This document shows positions 41,842-50,834 of a stretch of 64,000 nucleotides of DNA, one piece after another. Source of the stretch: Lentzea terrae (GTDB taxonomy: Bacteria > Actinomycetota > Actinomycetes > Mycobacteriales > Pseudonocardiaceae). The stretch lies in NCBI RefSeq assembly GCF_003265345.1, contig NZ_QFWW01000023.1, positions 186,001 to 250,000 of the forward strand, written 5' to 3'. Position 1 is the stretch's first letter; the number at the start of each line of letters is the position of its first letter. A program made the translations under genes and the position numbers. A model generated the notes under the pieces. That model was not told the origin of the DNA. It saw nothing but the letters and a program-made list of their open reading frames with translations, and did no database searches.

Positions 41842-43881
41842 ATGAACATGGTCGACAGCCGAGAGCCCGCCGTGCACTGGGCGGCGGCGATCTCCCCCAC
41901 CCTCCTCGCGAACCTCACGCGCGAGAAGCTCGAGGAACTGCTCGACGGCTTCGTCGAGCAGTTGCTCGGCGGTGGTGTGGACGCGGCGCGGCAGGTCGGC
42001 CGGTCGATGGTCCGCAACGACTTCATCTCCTCGGCCACGCTGGAGCAGACACTCACGCACCTCGGTGAGCACACCCCGGTCACGCCGGCCCAGCTGGCCG
42101 CGCTCGCCGCCGGGTACGCCGAGGGACTGCGCGACCGCACGCTCGACCAGCAGGAGATCACGCGGACGGCCGCGATCAACACCATGCGCCGGGCCGAGAG
42201 CGCGATCAGGGCGAGCGAGACGAAGTTCCGGGCGATCTTCCAGAGCTCGGCGTTCGGGATCGTCGTGAGCAGCCTCACCGGCGACATCATCGACGTCAAC
42301 GACGCGTTGCTCGCGATGCTCGACTACAAGCGCGACGACCTGCGCACGATGAGCGGCCGCGACCTGGTGCACCCGGACGACAGGGCGGCGCTGCGGGAGA
42401 TGGCCCAGCAGCTGATCGCGTCCGGCCTCGACCACGTCAGGGTCGAGAAGCGGATGATCCGCAGCGACGGCGAGACCATCCAGACGCACATGGCGATCTC
42501 GCTGGTGCGCGAGGAGGACGACGCGCCGCCGTACTTCGTCACGATGATCGAGAACATGAACGAGATGCGCGCACTGCAGACGCAGCTCGTCCGCCAGAGC
42601 CTCAACGACATGCAGACCGGCCTGCCGAACCGCGCGCAGTTCCTCGGCTGGCTGGAGGGCGCGGTCGGCACCAAGGGCCCGGAGACGCTGGCGTTGGTGC
42701 AGGTCGACATCGACGGGTTCCGCGGCGTGAACGACGCGTTCGGGCACGACGCGGGCAACCGGGTGCTGATGCAGGTAGCGACGCACCTGAAGGCGGTGTT
42801 CTCCGAGGACGTCGGCAAGGTCGCGCGCATCGGCGAGGACGAGTTCGGCGTGCTGATCAAGGAGCCGCGCGACGTGCGGGGCGTGATCGCGCTGGTCGAG
42901 GAGTTCACCGCGCGGCTGGAGGAGCCGATCTGGATCGGCTCGCACGGCGTCGGGGTGACGACTTCGGTCGGCATCGTGGCGCGGGCGGCTCGTGGTGGCG
43001 ACGCGGTGGACCTGCTGCGGTCGGCGGACGTCACGGTCGGCTGGGCCAAGCGCGACGGCAAGGCGCAGTGGGCGTTGTACGACCGCGAGCGCGACCTGCG
43101 CGACAAGGAGAGGTACGCGCTCGCCGCGTCGATCCCCGGTGCGCTGGAGGAGGGGCAGTTCCGCGTCGACTACCTGCCCGTCTACTCCCTGGTCGACGGT
43201 TCGGTGCTGGCGCTCGAAGCGAAGATCGTCTGGCACCATCCGGAGCGCGGGGTGTTGTGCCCCAACGTGTTCATCGACCAGTCCGCCGACAACGGCATGA
43301 TCGTCCGGCTCGTGCACTGGGCGCTTTCGGAGGCCTGCGCGCAGGCTGCTTCGTGGTACTCGGTTCTGGGTTCTTCGTCGCCGGTGCTCTCGATCGACCT
43401 GCCGCCCCGGTTGTGCCAGGAACCCGAACTCGTCGCCGAAGTGGCGCGGGTGCTGGACCGGACGGGGTTGCCGGCCTCGCAGTTGCGGTTCGAGCTGCAC
43501 GAGCACCTGCCGGCGTTGCTGAACGACGACCAGATGGACGAGCTGACCATCCTGGCCGAGCGCGGCATCGGCCTCGTGCTGGACCAGATGAACGGCGGCA
43601 ACGTCGGCATCGACCGCCTGCGCCTGCTTCCGCTGAGCGGCGTGAAGTTCACCGGCGCCGTCGTGCACGGCCTGGACGCCGGCGCGAACCGGGTGGATGA
43701 GAGCGCGTCGGTGGCGTTGCTGCAGTGGGCGTCGATCCTGCGGATGCCGCTCTACGCCGAGGACGTGCGAACCGCGACCGAGGCCTCGCGGTTGGCCGCG
43801 CTGGGCGTGACGGGCGGACAGGGCGCGCACTTCGGTCCGCCGCTGTCGGCCTCAACTGTTTCCTCGCTGCTTCTCAGCTAG
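41842..43881 (+). CDS. PAS-GGDEF-EAL protein with degenerate catalytic motifs
   Basis: The 679-aa soluble protein has a helical N-terminal region (1-125), a PAS sensor domain (about 128-250: FRAIFQSSAFGIVVSSLTGDIIDVNDALLAMLDY), then GGDEF (about 255-415) and EAL (about 425-675). The GGDEF active site reads G331-E-D-E-F, with the second Gly replaced by Glu332. In the EAL domain the signature is E459-A-K, the metal-binding DDFG is LDQMNG, and VNLS is SIDLP. Neither cyclic-di-GMP synthesis nor hydrolysis is expected. Such proteins usually act as c-di-GMP or GTP-responsive regulators. The gene stands alone. Confidence 0.88.
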   Translation: MNMVDSREPAVHWAAAISPTLLANLTREKLEELLDGFVEQLLGGGVDAARQVGRSMVRNDFISSATLEQTLTHLGEHTPVTPAQLAALAAGYAEGLRDRTLDQQEITRTAAINTMRRAESAIRASETKFRAIFQSSAFGIVVSSLTGDIIDVNDALLAMLDYKRDDLRTMSGRDLVHPDDRAALREMAQQLIASGLDHVRVEKRMIRSDGETIQTHMAISLVREEDDAPPYFVTMIENMNEMRALQTQLVRQSLNDMQTGLPNRAQFLGWLEGAVGTKGPETLALVQVDIDGFRGVNDAFGHDAGNRVLMQVATHLKAVFSEDVGKVARIGEDEFGVLIKEPRDVRGVIALVEEFTARLEEPIWIGSHGVGVTTSVGIVARAARGGDAVDLLRSADVTVGWAKRDGKAQWALYDRERDLRDKERYALAASIPGALEEGQFRVDYLPVYSLVDGSVLALEAKIVWHHPERGVLCPNVFIDQSADNGMIVRLVHWALSEACAQAASWYSVLGSSSPVLSIDLPPRLCQEPELVAEVARVLDRTGLPASQLRFELHEHLPALLNDDQMDELTILAERGIGLVLDQMNGGNVGIDRLRLLPLSGVKFTGAVVHGLDAGANRVDESASVALLQWASILRMPLYAEDVRTATEASRLAALGVTGGQGAHFGPPLSASTVSSLLLS

Positions 43882-43947
43882 TTCTTATCAGGGATTCTCA
43901 GGCTCTTCCCACAGGTTGCTCACATGATGACGGTCCATCGTGGAGTC

Positions 43948-44780
<833 letters not shown>

Positions 44781-44784
<4 letters not shown>

Positions 44785-45182
44785 CTGATCACGTCGAACG
44801 TGCACTTGGCCCCTGGAGCGGAGGCCAAGCGCACGTCGCACGTGATGAGCGTGGCGCGTAGTTGTTCGGCGAGCGCGACATAGGCAGCGTCGTACGGAGT
44901 GATGTTGTCCCGCAGCTCCCACAAGCGGGGCAACAACGGCGCCAACGCCATTCGCCGCACCGGCAGGCCGGCCAGGTGCTGCAGCGCTGCCGGCACCGCA
45001 GCCGCGAGAGCAGGGTTACCACGCGCCATCGTCCGCAGCGCCGAGACCACCTCCACGTCGAGGTGAGCAGGAGCGAACAGAGCGTGCCCAGCAGACATGC
45101 GGACCACGGTCTGCTGTCGCCGAGGATCGTCAGCTGAGTAGAACGCGGCCAGAACGGACGCGTCCACCACCGCAAGGCTCAT
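44781..45182 (-). CDS. PIN-domain toxin (VapC/FitB type)
   Basis: The 133-aa PIN-domain RNase keeps the four acidic metal-binding residues: Asp7 (VVDASVLAAF), Glu44 (DVEVVSALR), Asp98 (TPYDAAYVALAEQL) and Asp116 (TCDVRLA). VapC toxins cleave specific RNAs when free of antitoxin. The ATG overlaps the antitoxin stop by 4 bp (45179-45182), the usual toxin-antitoxin coupling. Its activity is likely intact. Confidence 0.92.
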
Positions 45183-45409
45183 GAAGCGTCCCGCACCTCG
45201 CGCACAGCGGCTGTCGCGTCCTCCAACGTGACCCCTGTTCCACTCGGCGGCTGGTAGGTCGCCAAGTAGTCGCCGATGCTCAGCACCTGGGCCACCTCGG
45301 TCAGTCGTTCCACCACGAACGCGTTCAGCGACTGACGGCTCGCTGCGGCACCATCGGCCAGCGCCGCGTAGACCTCATCCGGCACATCTCTCAGGTTCAT
45401 CCGCTTCAT
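45179..45409 (-). CDS. Ribbon-helix-helix antitoxin (FitA/VapB-like)
   Basis: The 76-aa protein starts MKRMNLRDVPDEVYAALADGAAASRQSLNAFVVERLTEVA, a FitA-type ribbon-helix-helix DNA-binding domain. A C-terminal acidic segment should wrap the toxin. It partners the PIN toxin at 44781. I chose ATG 45409; it lies on the edge of a perfect inverted repeat that is the probable autoregulatory operator. Confidence 0.9.
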   Translation of the reverse strand: MKRMNLRDVPDEVYAALADGAAASRQSLNAFVVERLTEVAQVLSIGDYLATYQPPSGTGVTLEDATAAVREVRDAS

Positions 45410-45427
45410 GGTGCCATTGTGGCACCA
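45409..45427. promoter_or_regulatory. Operator of the toxin-antitoxin pair
   Basis: TGGTGCC (45409-45415) and GGCACCA (45421-45427) are perfect inverted copies separated by 5 bp, directly at the antitoxin start codon. This suits binding by two ribbon-helix-helix dimers of the antitoxin to repress its own operon. Confidence 0.65.
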
Positions 45428-45501
45428 ATCGCCACGATCGGGGGATCGAGCACGGGTCAACCGGAGGCTTGTGCGGGTGCGCGCTTCAGGTCTAGACCGG
45501 G

Positions 45502-46860
45502 ATGATGCCCAGTCGACGACAGTTCATGACCGCGGCGGCGATGAGCCCCGCGGTCGCGGCCGTTACCCCGACCAGTGCAACCCAGGCGGCACCCGCAGGT
45601 TGGCCGACCGGCCCAGGCCGCCGCACCACCCAGCAGCAACCCGACCGCGACCTCCGGCGCATCCTCGGCGAGATCGACCAGCGCCGGATCGAGGCCACCG
45701 TGCGCAAGCTGGTGTCGTTCGGCACCCGCCACACGTTGTCCAGCCAGACCGACCCGGTGCGCGGCATCGGGGCCGCGCGCGACTGGATCTTCCGCGAGCT
45801 GCGTTCGTATCCCGGCCAGCTCGCCGTGGAGCTGCAGTCGTTCGTGCAGCCGCCGTCGCCGCGGATACCCGTGGCGACGACCATCACCAACGTCCTGGCG
45901 ACCCTGCACGGCTCGAAGGACCCGTCCCGGATCTACGTGGTGTCCGGGCACTACGACTCGCGGGCGAGTGACCCGTTGGACGCCGTCAGCGACGCACCGG
46001 GCGCCGACGACGACGCGTCCGGGGTGGCGGCGGTCATGGAGATCGCGCGCGTCCTCGCGACGCGGGACGTCGACGCGACGATCATCTTCGCCGCGGTGGC
46101 CGGCGAGGAGCAGGGCCTGTACGGCGCGGCGCACCTGGCGTCGAAGCTCACCGGCGTGCAGGGGATGTTCACCAACGACATCGTCGGCACCGCCCCGGCC
46201 GACGCGTCGCACGTCGTGCGGCTGTTCGCGGAAGGCGTGCCCACCTCCGAAACGCCGGAACAGGCGGCGGTCCGGCGTTCGGTCGGTGGGGAGAACGACT
46301 CGCCGTCGCGGCAGTTGGCCCGATTCGTCACGGACCTCGCGGGCACCGGGATGACCGTCGAGGTGATCTACCGGCGCGACCGGTACCTGCGCGGCGGCGA
46401 CCACATCCCGTTCCTGGAACGGGGTTTCCCGGCCGCGCGGTTCACCGAGCCGCACGAGGACTACGCGCACCAGCACCAGAACGTGCGGGTGGAGAACGGT
46501 GTGCAGTACGGCGATCTGCCCGAGTTCTGCGACTTCGGGTACATGACGCGGGTGGCGCGCGTGAACGCCGCCGCGCTGTGGTCGCTCGCCACCGCGCCCG
46601 GGACGCCGCGCAACGTCCGGATCAGGACCAACCGGCTCACGAACGAGACCGACCTGGTGTGGGACGTCGACCCGGCGGCCGGCGGGTACGAGGTGGTGTG
46701 GCGGCCCACCGAGGCGGCGGACTGGACGCACCGGATTCCGGTCGGTGCGGTCGGGGCGCACACCGTGGACCTGTCGAAGGACAACGTGTTCTTCGGGGTG
46801 CGGGCGGTCGGGGTGAACGGGAGGCGCAGCCCGGTGGCGTTCCCGGTGCCGGCTCCCTAG
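45502..46860 (+). CDS. Secreted M28 zinc aminopeptidase with fibronectin-like tail
   Basis: The 452-aa protein has a probable twin-arginine signal (SRRQFMTAAAMSPAVAAV). The M28 catalytic domain shows the zinc-site motifs VSGHYDSR (His and Asp), GADDDASG (bridging Asp), AGEEQGLYGA (catalytic and metal Glu) and a C-terminal His in FTEPHEDYAHQHQN. A small beta domain (about 370-450, APGTPRNVRIRTNRLTNETDLVWDVDPAAGGYEVVWRP) resembles fibronectin type III. M28 enzymes release N-terminal amino acids. Two adjacent ATGs start the frame. Its stop overlaps the convergent ATPase gene by 4 bp. Confidence 0.9.
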   Translation: MMPSRRQFMTAAAMSPAVAAVTPTSATQAAPAGWPTGPGRRTTQQQPDRDLRRILGEIDQRRIEATVRKLVSFGTRHTLSSQTDPVRGIGAARDWIFRELRSYPGQLAVELQSFVQPPSPRIPVATTITNVLATLHGSKDPSRIYVVSGHYDSRASDPLDAVSDAPGADDDASGVAAVMEIARVLATRDVDATIIFAAVAGEEQGLYGAAHLASKLTGVQGMFTNDIVGTAPADASHVVRLFAEGVPTSETPEQAAVRRSVGGENDSPSRQLARFVTDLAGTGMTVEVIYRRDRYLRGGDHIPFLERGFPAARFTEPHEDYAHQHQNVRVENGVQYGDLPEFCDFGYMTRVARVNAAALWSLATAPGTPRNVRIRTNRLTNETDLVWDVDPAAGGYEVVWRPTEAADWTHRIPVGAVGAHTVDLSKDNVFFGVRAVGVNGRRSPVAFPVPAP

Positions 46861-48074
46861 CAGGTCCAGAGCGCGGAGATCGGCAGGCAGGTCATGCCGT
46901 TGCCGAAGCTGAACGACTCGCGGCCGGTGTACAGCACGAACCCCGCGTGGAAACGGTCGCCGAGTTTGCGTTGAAGCAGGCGCAGGCCGCGGAAGTCCTC
47001 TGCTCGCACGGTTTCCGCGGCCTTCACCTCAACGCCGATCACGCGGCCGGTGTTGTCCTCCAGCACGGCGTCGACCTCGTACTGATCGCGGTCGCGGTAG
47101 TGGTGCAGCGACGCGAAAGTCTCAGACCAGGTCAGTTGACGCGCCAGTTCGCCCAGCACGAAGTTCTCCAGCAACGCGCCATCGCGAGCACCCAGATGCG
47201 CGGCAATCCCGGAGTCGACGAAAAACACCTTCGGCGTCGCCACTGCACGCGTCGTAGCGTTGGCCGACCAGGCTGGCACAGTACGCACGAGGTAGACCGT
47301 CTCAAGGATCTCCACGTACTTCCGCACCGTTGGTGCCGTCAGTTCCAGATCACCGGACAACCGGTTGTAGCTGACCAGACCAGTGGTCTGCGCTGCCAGC
47401 AACGACACGAGCGAACGCATGTCACTCGCCCGCTCGATGTCGGCCACCTGCTTCACGTCACGAGCGATCAGGTCGGCGAGATACCCGTCGAAGAACCTGG
47501 CCCGACGACGCGGGCTGTCCCTGCGCAACGCTTCGGGATAACCGCCTCTGGCCGCACGAGCCAGATAGTCCTTCTTCCGCAACTCGCTCGGCTCAGCTCG
47601 CAGCTCTGCACCTTCCGCGAATGCCGCGTCCACGAAGCCGTCCGGTGCGTCGTCGATCTCTCCTTGGGAAAACGGCCACAGCTCGACTGTTTCCGAACGT
47701 CCTGGCAATGCGTCCGGCAGACTGCGCAGCCCCAGGAGGCGAGCCGAACCCGTGAGCAGGAACTGACCTGGTCGCTGGTCGCGATCGACCACATACTTGA
47801 TCTCCAGCCACAGGTCCGGCACCCGTTGAACCTCATCGATCAGCATCAAACCGTCATGCCGGACGAACGCGGACGGGTCCGCCGCAGCTGCCGCTCGAGT
47901 CTGGCCTTCGTCGAGAAAACGGCCCACACCGCCATGCTCGCGGAGCACCTTTTCAGCCAGGGTGCTCTTGCCAACCTGGCGGGCCCCGTTCAGAACGATG
48001 ACGCGGGTGTCCGACATCGCCTCGGTCACCCGCTCCGCCGCACGTCGCGGCAGGTAGTCGACACCTTCTCGCAC
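46857..48074 (-). CDS. AAA_14/DUF4143 ATP-binding protein
   Basis: The 405-aa protein has an AAA_14 ATPase domain (about 10-150) with Walker A GARQVGKST (30-38), Walker B LMLIDEVQ, and arginine-bearing sensor segment LLTGSARLL. A helical middle follows, then a DUF4143 domain (about 230-370). The DUF4143 part shows a PD-(D/E)xK nuclease-like core: Asp335 in YEVDAVL and E349-x-K351 in GVEVKA. The family is widespread and its function is unknown. The ATG is near the end of four 23-bp tandem repeats that start 24 bp upstream, so these repeats probably control this gene. Confidence 0.9.
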   Translation of the reverse strand: MREGVDYLPRRAAERVTEAMSDTRVIVLNGARQVGKSTLAEKVLREHGGVGRFLDEGQTRAAAAADPSAFVRHDGLMLIDEVQRVPDLWLEIKYVVDRDQRPGQFLLTGSARLLGLRSLPDALPGRSETVELWPFSQGEIDDAPDGFVDAAFAEGAELRAEPSELRKKDYLARAARGGYPEALRRDSPRRRARFFDGYLADLIARDVKQVADIERASDMRSLVSLLAAQTTGLVSYNRLSGDLELTAPTVRKYVEILETVYLVRTVPAWSANATTRAVATPKVFFVDSGIAAHLGARDGALLENFVLGELARQLTWSETFASLHHYRDRDQYEVDAVLEDNTGRVIGVEVKAAETVRAEDFRGLRLLQRKLGDRFHAGFVLYTGRESFSFGNGMTCLPISALWTC

Positions 48075-48097
48075 TACCTCATCGTACCGCTTGGTTT

Positions 48098-48180
48098 AGA
48101 TCTGCCGAACCGTAGTCTTTATATCTGCCGAGCTTCAGTCTTTCGATCTGCCGAATATCACCCTTTAGGTTTGCCGAAGA
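48098..48180. repeat. Four 23-bp tandem direct repeats
   Basis: Units start at 48098, 48121, 48144 and 48167 with an exact period of 23 bp. The core TCTGCCGA is shared by the first three (TTTGCCGA in the fourth) and each full unit ends in CTTT; the fourth is partial. They fill the whole gap between the ATPase gene (start 48074, reverse strand) and the tmsB-like stop (48181). They look like an operator or iteron array. There are no spacers of different sequence, so it is not a CRISPR array. Confidence 0.85.
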
Positions 48181-49413
48181 TCAGGACAGCCAGTCCGGGC
48201 GCAACGGCATGTGCGACTTCGTGCCGTCGAGCTTCACCCCGAGCACCTGGTGCAGCTGGATGTTGTTGCGGTCGAACCCGAGCCGCGACGCCGCCAGGTA
48301 CAGCCGCCACACCCGAGCCCGAGCCTCCCCGACCTCCTTGACGGCTTCTTCCCAGTGCGCATCCAGGTTGCGACTCCACGCCGCGAGAGTCAGCGCGTAG
48401 TGCTCCCGGATGTTCTCCTCGTGTCGCACCTCGAACCCGGTGTCGTGCATCTGCGACACGATGTGACCGGGCCCGACCAGCTCACCGTCCGGGAACACGT
48501 ACCGGTCGATGAACGGCCCGGACAACGCTCGCTGCTTGTTGTCCGGCCGGGTGATGCAGTGGTTGAGCAAACGGCCGCCGGGCTTCAGCTTCCCGTACAA
48601 CGACGAGAAGTAGCCCGGCAGCTTGGCCTTGCCGATGTGCTCGGTGAGCCCGATCGACGACACCGCGTCGAACCCGGTCTCCCGCACGTCGCGGTAGTCG
48701 AGGTGCCTGACCTCGGCCAGATCGGCCAAACCAGCCGAGACGATCGCCTTCTGCGCCCACTCGGCCTGGTTGCGGGACAGGGTCACGCCGATCGCCCGCA
48801 CGCCGTACTCGCGAGCCGCGTGCATGACCATGCCGCCCCAGCCGCAACCGACGTCCAGCAGTTTCATGCCGGACTTCAACCCCAGCTTGCGCGCGACCAG
48901 GTCGTGCTTCTCGAACTGGGCTTCCTCCAAAGTAGATCCGAGAGACGGGTACACCGCGCAGGTGTAGGCCATCGACGGCCCGAGGATCCACTCGTAGAAC
49001 TGGTTCGACACGTCGTAGTGGTGTGCGATGGCGGCCTGGTCGCGGGCCTTGGAGTGCCGCAGGCCGCGCAGGCGGGTCTCCTGCGGTGGCGGCGAAACCT
49101 TGTGCGACAGGCGAATCCTGCCCAGGAAGCGCAGCAGCTCCACGCGTTGCAGCCACGGGAGCTCGCGCAGGGAGAACTCGGAGAGCTGGGAGAGGCCGGC
49201 GTGCACGTCGCCGAGGATCTCCAGGTGGCCGGTCACGTAGGCGCGGGCCAGACCGAGCTCACCTGGAGCGGAAGCCAGGTAGGACAAGGCTTCCGGTGTT
49301 TTGATGTCGATGGACACCGGCGCGGCTGAAGGGCCGGCGGTACTGCCGTCGTAGGCCTGGAAGCGAACGTCGCTGCCACCCGTGATGCGCTGGAAAATGG
49401 AGGCCAACCGCAT
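48181..49413 (-). CDS. tmsB: SAM-dependent fatty-acyl methyltransferase (cyclopropane-synthase family)
   Basis: The 410-aa protein is a CFA-synthase-type methyltransferase: SAM motif LLDVGCGWGGMVMHAAREYGVRAIGVTLSRNQ, then EVRHLDYRDV and SSIGLTEHIGKAKLPGYF. It methylates a double bond in a membrane phospholipid acyl chain. The start is directly adjacent to the stop of a FAD-dependent oxidoreductase (49414). This two-gene order is that of tmsA-tmsB in actinomycetes (ufaA1/Rv0449c in mycobacteria), where the methyltransferase makes a 10-methylene acyl chain and the flavoprotein reduces it to 10-methylstearate. The assignment rests on pairing and length. Confidence 0.75.
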   Translation of the reverse strand: MRLASIFQRITGGSDVRFQAYDGSTAGPSAAPVSIDIKTPEALSYLASAPGELGLARAYVTGHLEILGDVHAGLSQLSEFSLRELPWLQRVELLRFLGRIRLSHKVSPPPQETRLRGLRHSKARDQAAIAHHYDVSNQFYEWILGPSMAYTCAVYPSLGSTLEEAQFEKHDLVARKLGLKSGMKLLDVGCGWGGMVMHAAREYGVRAIGVTLSRNQAEWAQKAIVSAGLADLAEVRHLDYRDVRETGFDAVSSIGLTEHIGKAKLPGYFSSLYGKLKPGGRLLNHCITRPDNKQRALSGPFIDRYVFPDGELVGPGHIVSQMHDTGFEVRHEENIREHYALTLAAWSRNLDAHWEEAVKEVGEARARVWRLYLAASRLGFDRNNIQLHQVLGVKLDGTKSHMPLRPDWLS

Positions 49414-50721
49414 TCATCGTCCCCTGACACACTTGGCGTACAGATCAGGCAAGCGGTTCGTCTGGTCGTACCGGGACTTCACGGACCGGTAGTGCGAACC
49501 GTTGTAGTGCCGCCAGAACTCGTCCTCGGTGTAGTAGGAGTCCGAGTACAGCGACTTGTGGCCGCCCAGCCGCGCCACCTCGCGCTCGATCAGCCGGTTG
49601 CGGTCACCCATCCGTTCTCCCGGCCGCACCGGGACCTCCGACCAGAACCCGACGTTCACGTACAACGTGTCCGCGTCCATCGGGTACAGCGGCCAGCCCG
49701 TGGTGTCGCGCAGGCGAACCGGGCACAGCCACACCGGCGAGATGCCGATCTCGCGGTCGAAGAAGTTGAGGAAGTCCGGCAAAGCCCCCACCGGAATTTC
49801 CACGTCCTGGATCACCGGTTCCACGCCCACCCGCGGCCGCAACTGGCGGTGCTTCGCCACCATCTTGCGGTACACGTCCGAACGCAGGTAGCGCTTCGGC
49901 CACAGCCGCCGCACCACCGGGTTCTGCGCACCGAACGCGCGGGAGCACCAGAACCAGTCGGTGTCCCAGCGCCACAGGTAGTCGTGGATGGTCAGATGGT
50001 CCGTGCGGCGCTTCTGGATGGACCGGTAGTAGATGTCGTTTCCGGTGTAGTCGGACGTGTACGGCGCGATGTCGACGTAGTGCCCCAGCGTCAGGTACAT
50101 CTCGCCGCGGGAGAACACCGTGCCGTCGACGAAGTCCGCCGAACCGTCCGAACAGACCTCCTCGATGACGGCGGCGCACTCGGCGAAAGAGCCGAACGGC
50201 ACGTGCCGCAGCCGCACGTACTGCCGCACCGGTTCGAGCTCGATCTCCAACCGCAGCGCGTAACCCAGCGTCCCGTAGGAGTTGGGGAACGCGCGGAAGA
50301 GGTCGTCGTCCGGCTTGGCGACGACCACCTCGCCGTCGCCGGTGAGGATCTCCAGCTCCCGCACCGACTCGTGCGGGAGTCCGTTGCGGAAGGACGTGGA
50401 CTCGATGCCCAGTCCCGCCACCGCGCCGCCGATCGTGATGGTCTTGAGCTGCGGCACGACCAGCGGCATCAGGCCGTGGCGCAGCGTCGCGGCGACGAGG
50501 TTCTCGTAGGTGGTCATGCCTTGCACCTGTGCGGTGCGTCCGACCGGGTCCACCGCCAGCACCCGGTCGAACCTGCCGACGTCCAACCCGCCCGACTGCT
50601 CGGCGCGGAACCGGAAGAGGTTCGACGTCTTCTTCGCGAGCCGCACTGGCGCACCTTCGCGCATCGCGGCGTACTGCGCGGTCAACGCAGCAACGGCCGT
50701 GCTGTGCCCATGGTCACTCAC
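49414..50721 (-). CDS. tmsA: FAD-dependent oxidoreductase, 10-methylene acyl reductase
   Basis: The 435-aa flavoprotein has a FAD_binding_4 (PCMH) domain: KKTSNLFRFR, GMTTYENLVAATLRHGLMPLVVPQLKTITIGGAVAGLGIESTSFRNGLPHESV. Its C-terminal part (DIYYRSIQKRRTDHLTIHDYLWRWDTDWFWCSRAFGAQNP) is typical of the mycobacterial Rv0449c-like branch. With the adjoining methyltransferase it would complete 10-methyl branched (tuberculostearic-type) fatty acid synthesis. I chose GTG 50721 (MSDHGHSTAV), giving the family's usual length of about 435; a longer ATG start at 50796 adds unlikely sequence. Confidence 0.75.
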   Translation of the reverse strand: MSDHGHSTAVAALTAQYAAMREGAPVRLAKKTSNLFRFRAEQSGGLDVGRFDRVLAVDPVGRTAQVQGMTTYENLVAATLRHGLMPLVVPQLKTITIGGAVAGLGIESTSFRNGLPHESVRELEILTGDGEVVVAKPDDDLFRAFPNSYGTLGYALRLEIELEPVRQYVRLRHVPFGSFAECAAVIEEVCSDGSADFVDGTVFSRGEMYLTLGHYVDIAPYTSDYTGNDIYYRSIQKRRTDHLTIHDYLWRWDTDWFWCSRAFGAQNPVVRRLWPKRYLRSDVYRKMVAKHRQLRPRVGVEPVIQDVEIPVGALPDFLNFFDREIGISPVWLCPVRLRDTTGWPLYPMDADTLYVNVGFWSEVPVRPGERMGDRNRLIEREVARLGGHKSLYSDSYYTEDEFWRHYNGSHYRSVKSRYDQTNRLPDLYAKCVRGR

Positions 50722-50808
50722 CAGAACGACGTTATTCCTCGTCAGCGCCGTTGGCACGCCCAAAAGCCCGAATGGGCCAGCGATCTTTCGTCGCACCCTG
50801 CCGAAAGT

Positions 50809-50823
50809 TACTACCGAGTAGTA
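50809..50823. promoter_or_regulatory. Palindromic operator between tmsA and acyl-CoA dehydrogenase
   Basis: TACTACCGAGTAGTA has perfect 6-bp arms around a 3-bp centre, 11 bp before the acyl-CoA dehydrogenase ATG and within the 113-bp divergent promoter. It looks like a TetR-family operator and could control both directions. Confidence 0.6.
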
Positions 50824-50834
50824 GCGTGCGAGGC

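Noticed and set aside
48098-48180. CRISPR array
   Set aside because: The repeats are directly abutting with exact 23-bp period and no variable spacers, and no cas genes are present.
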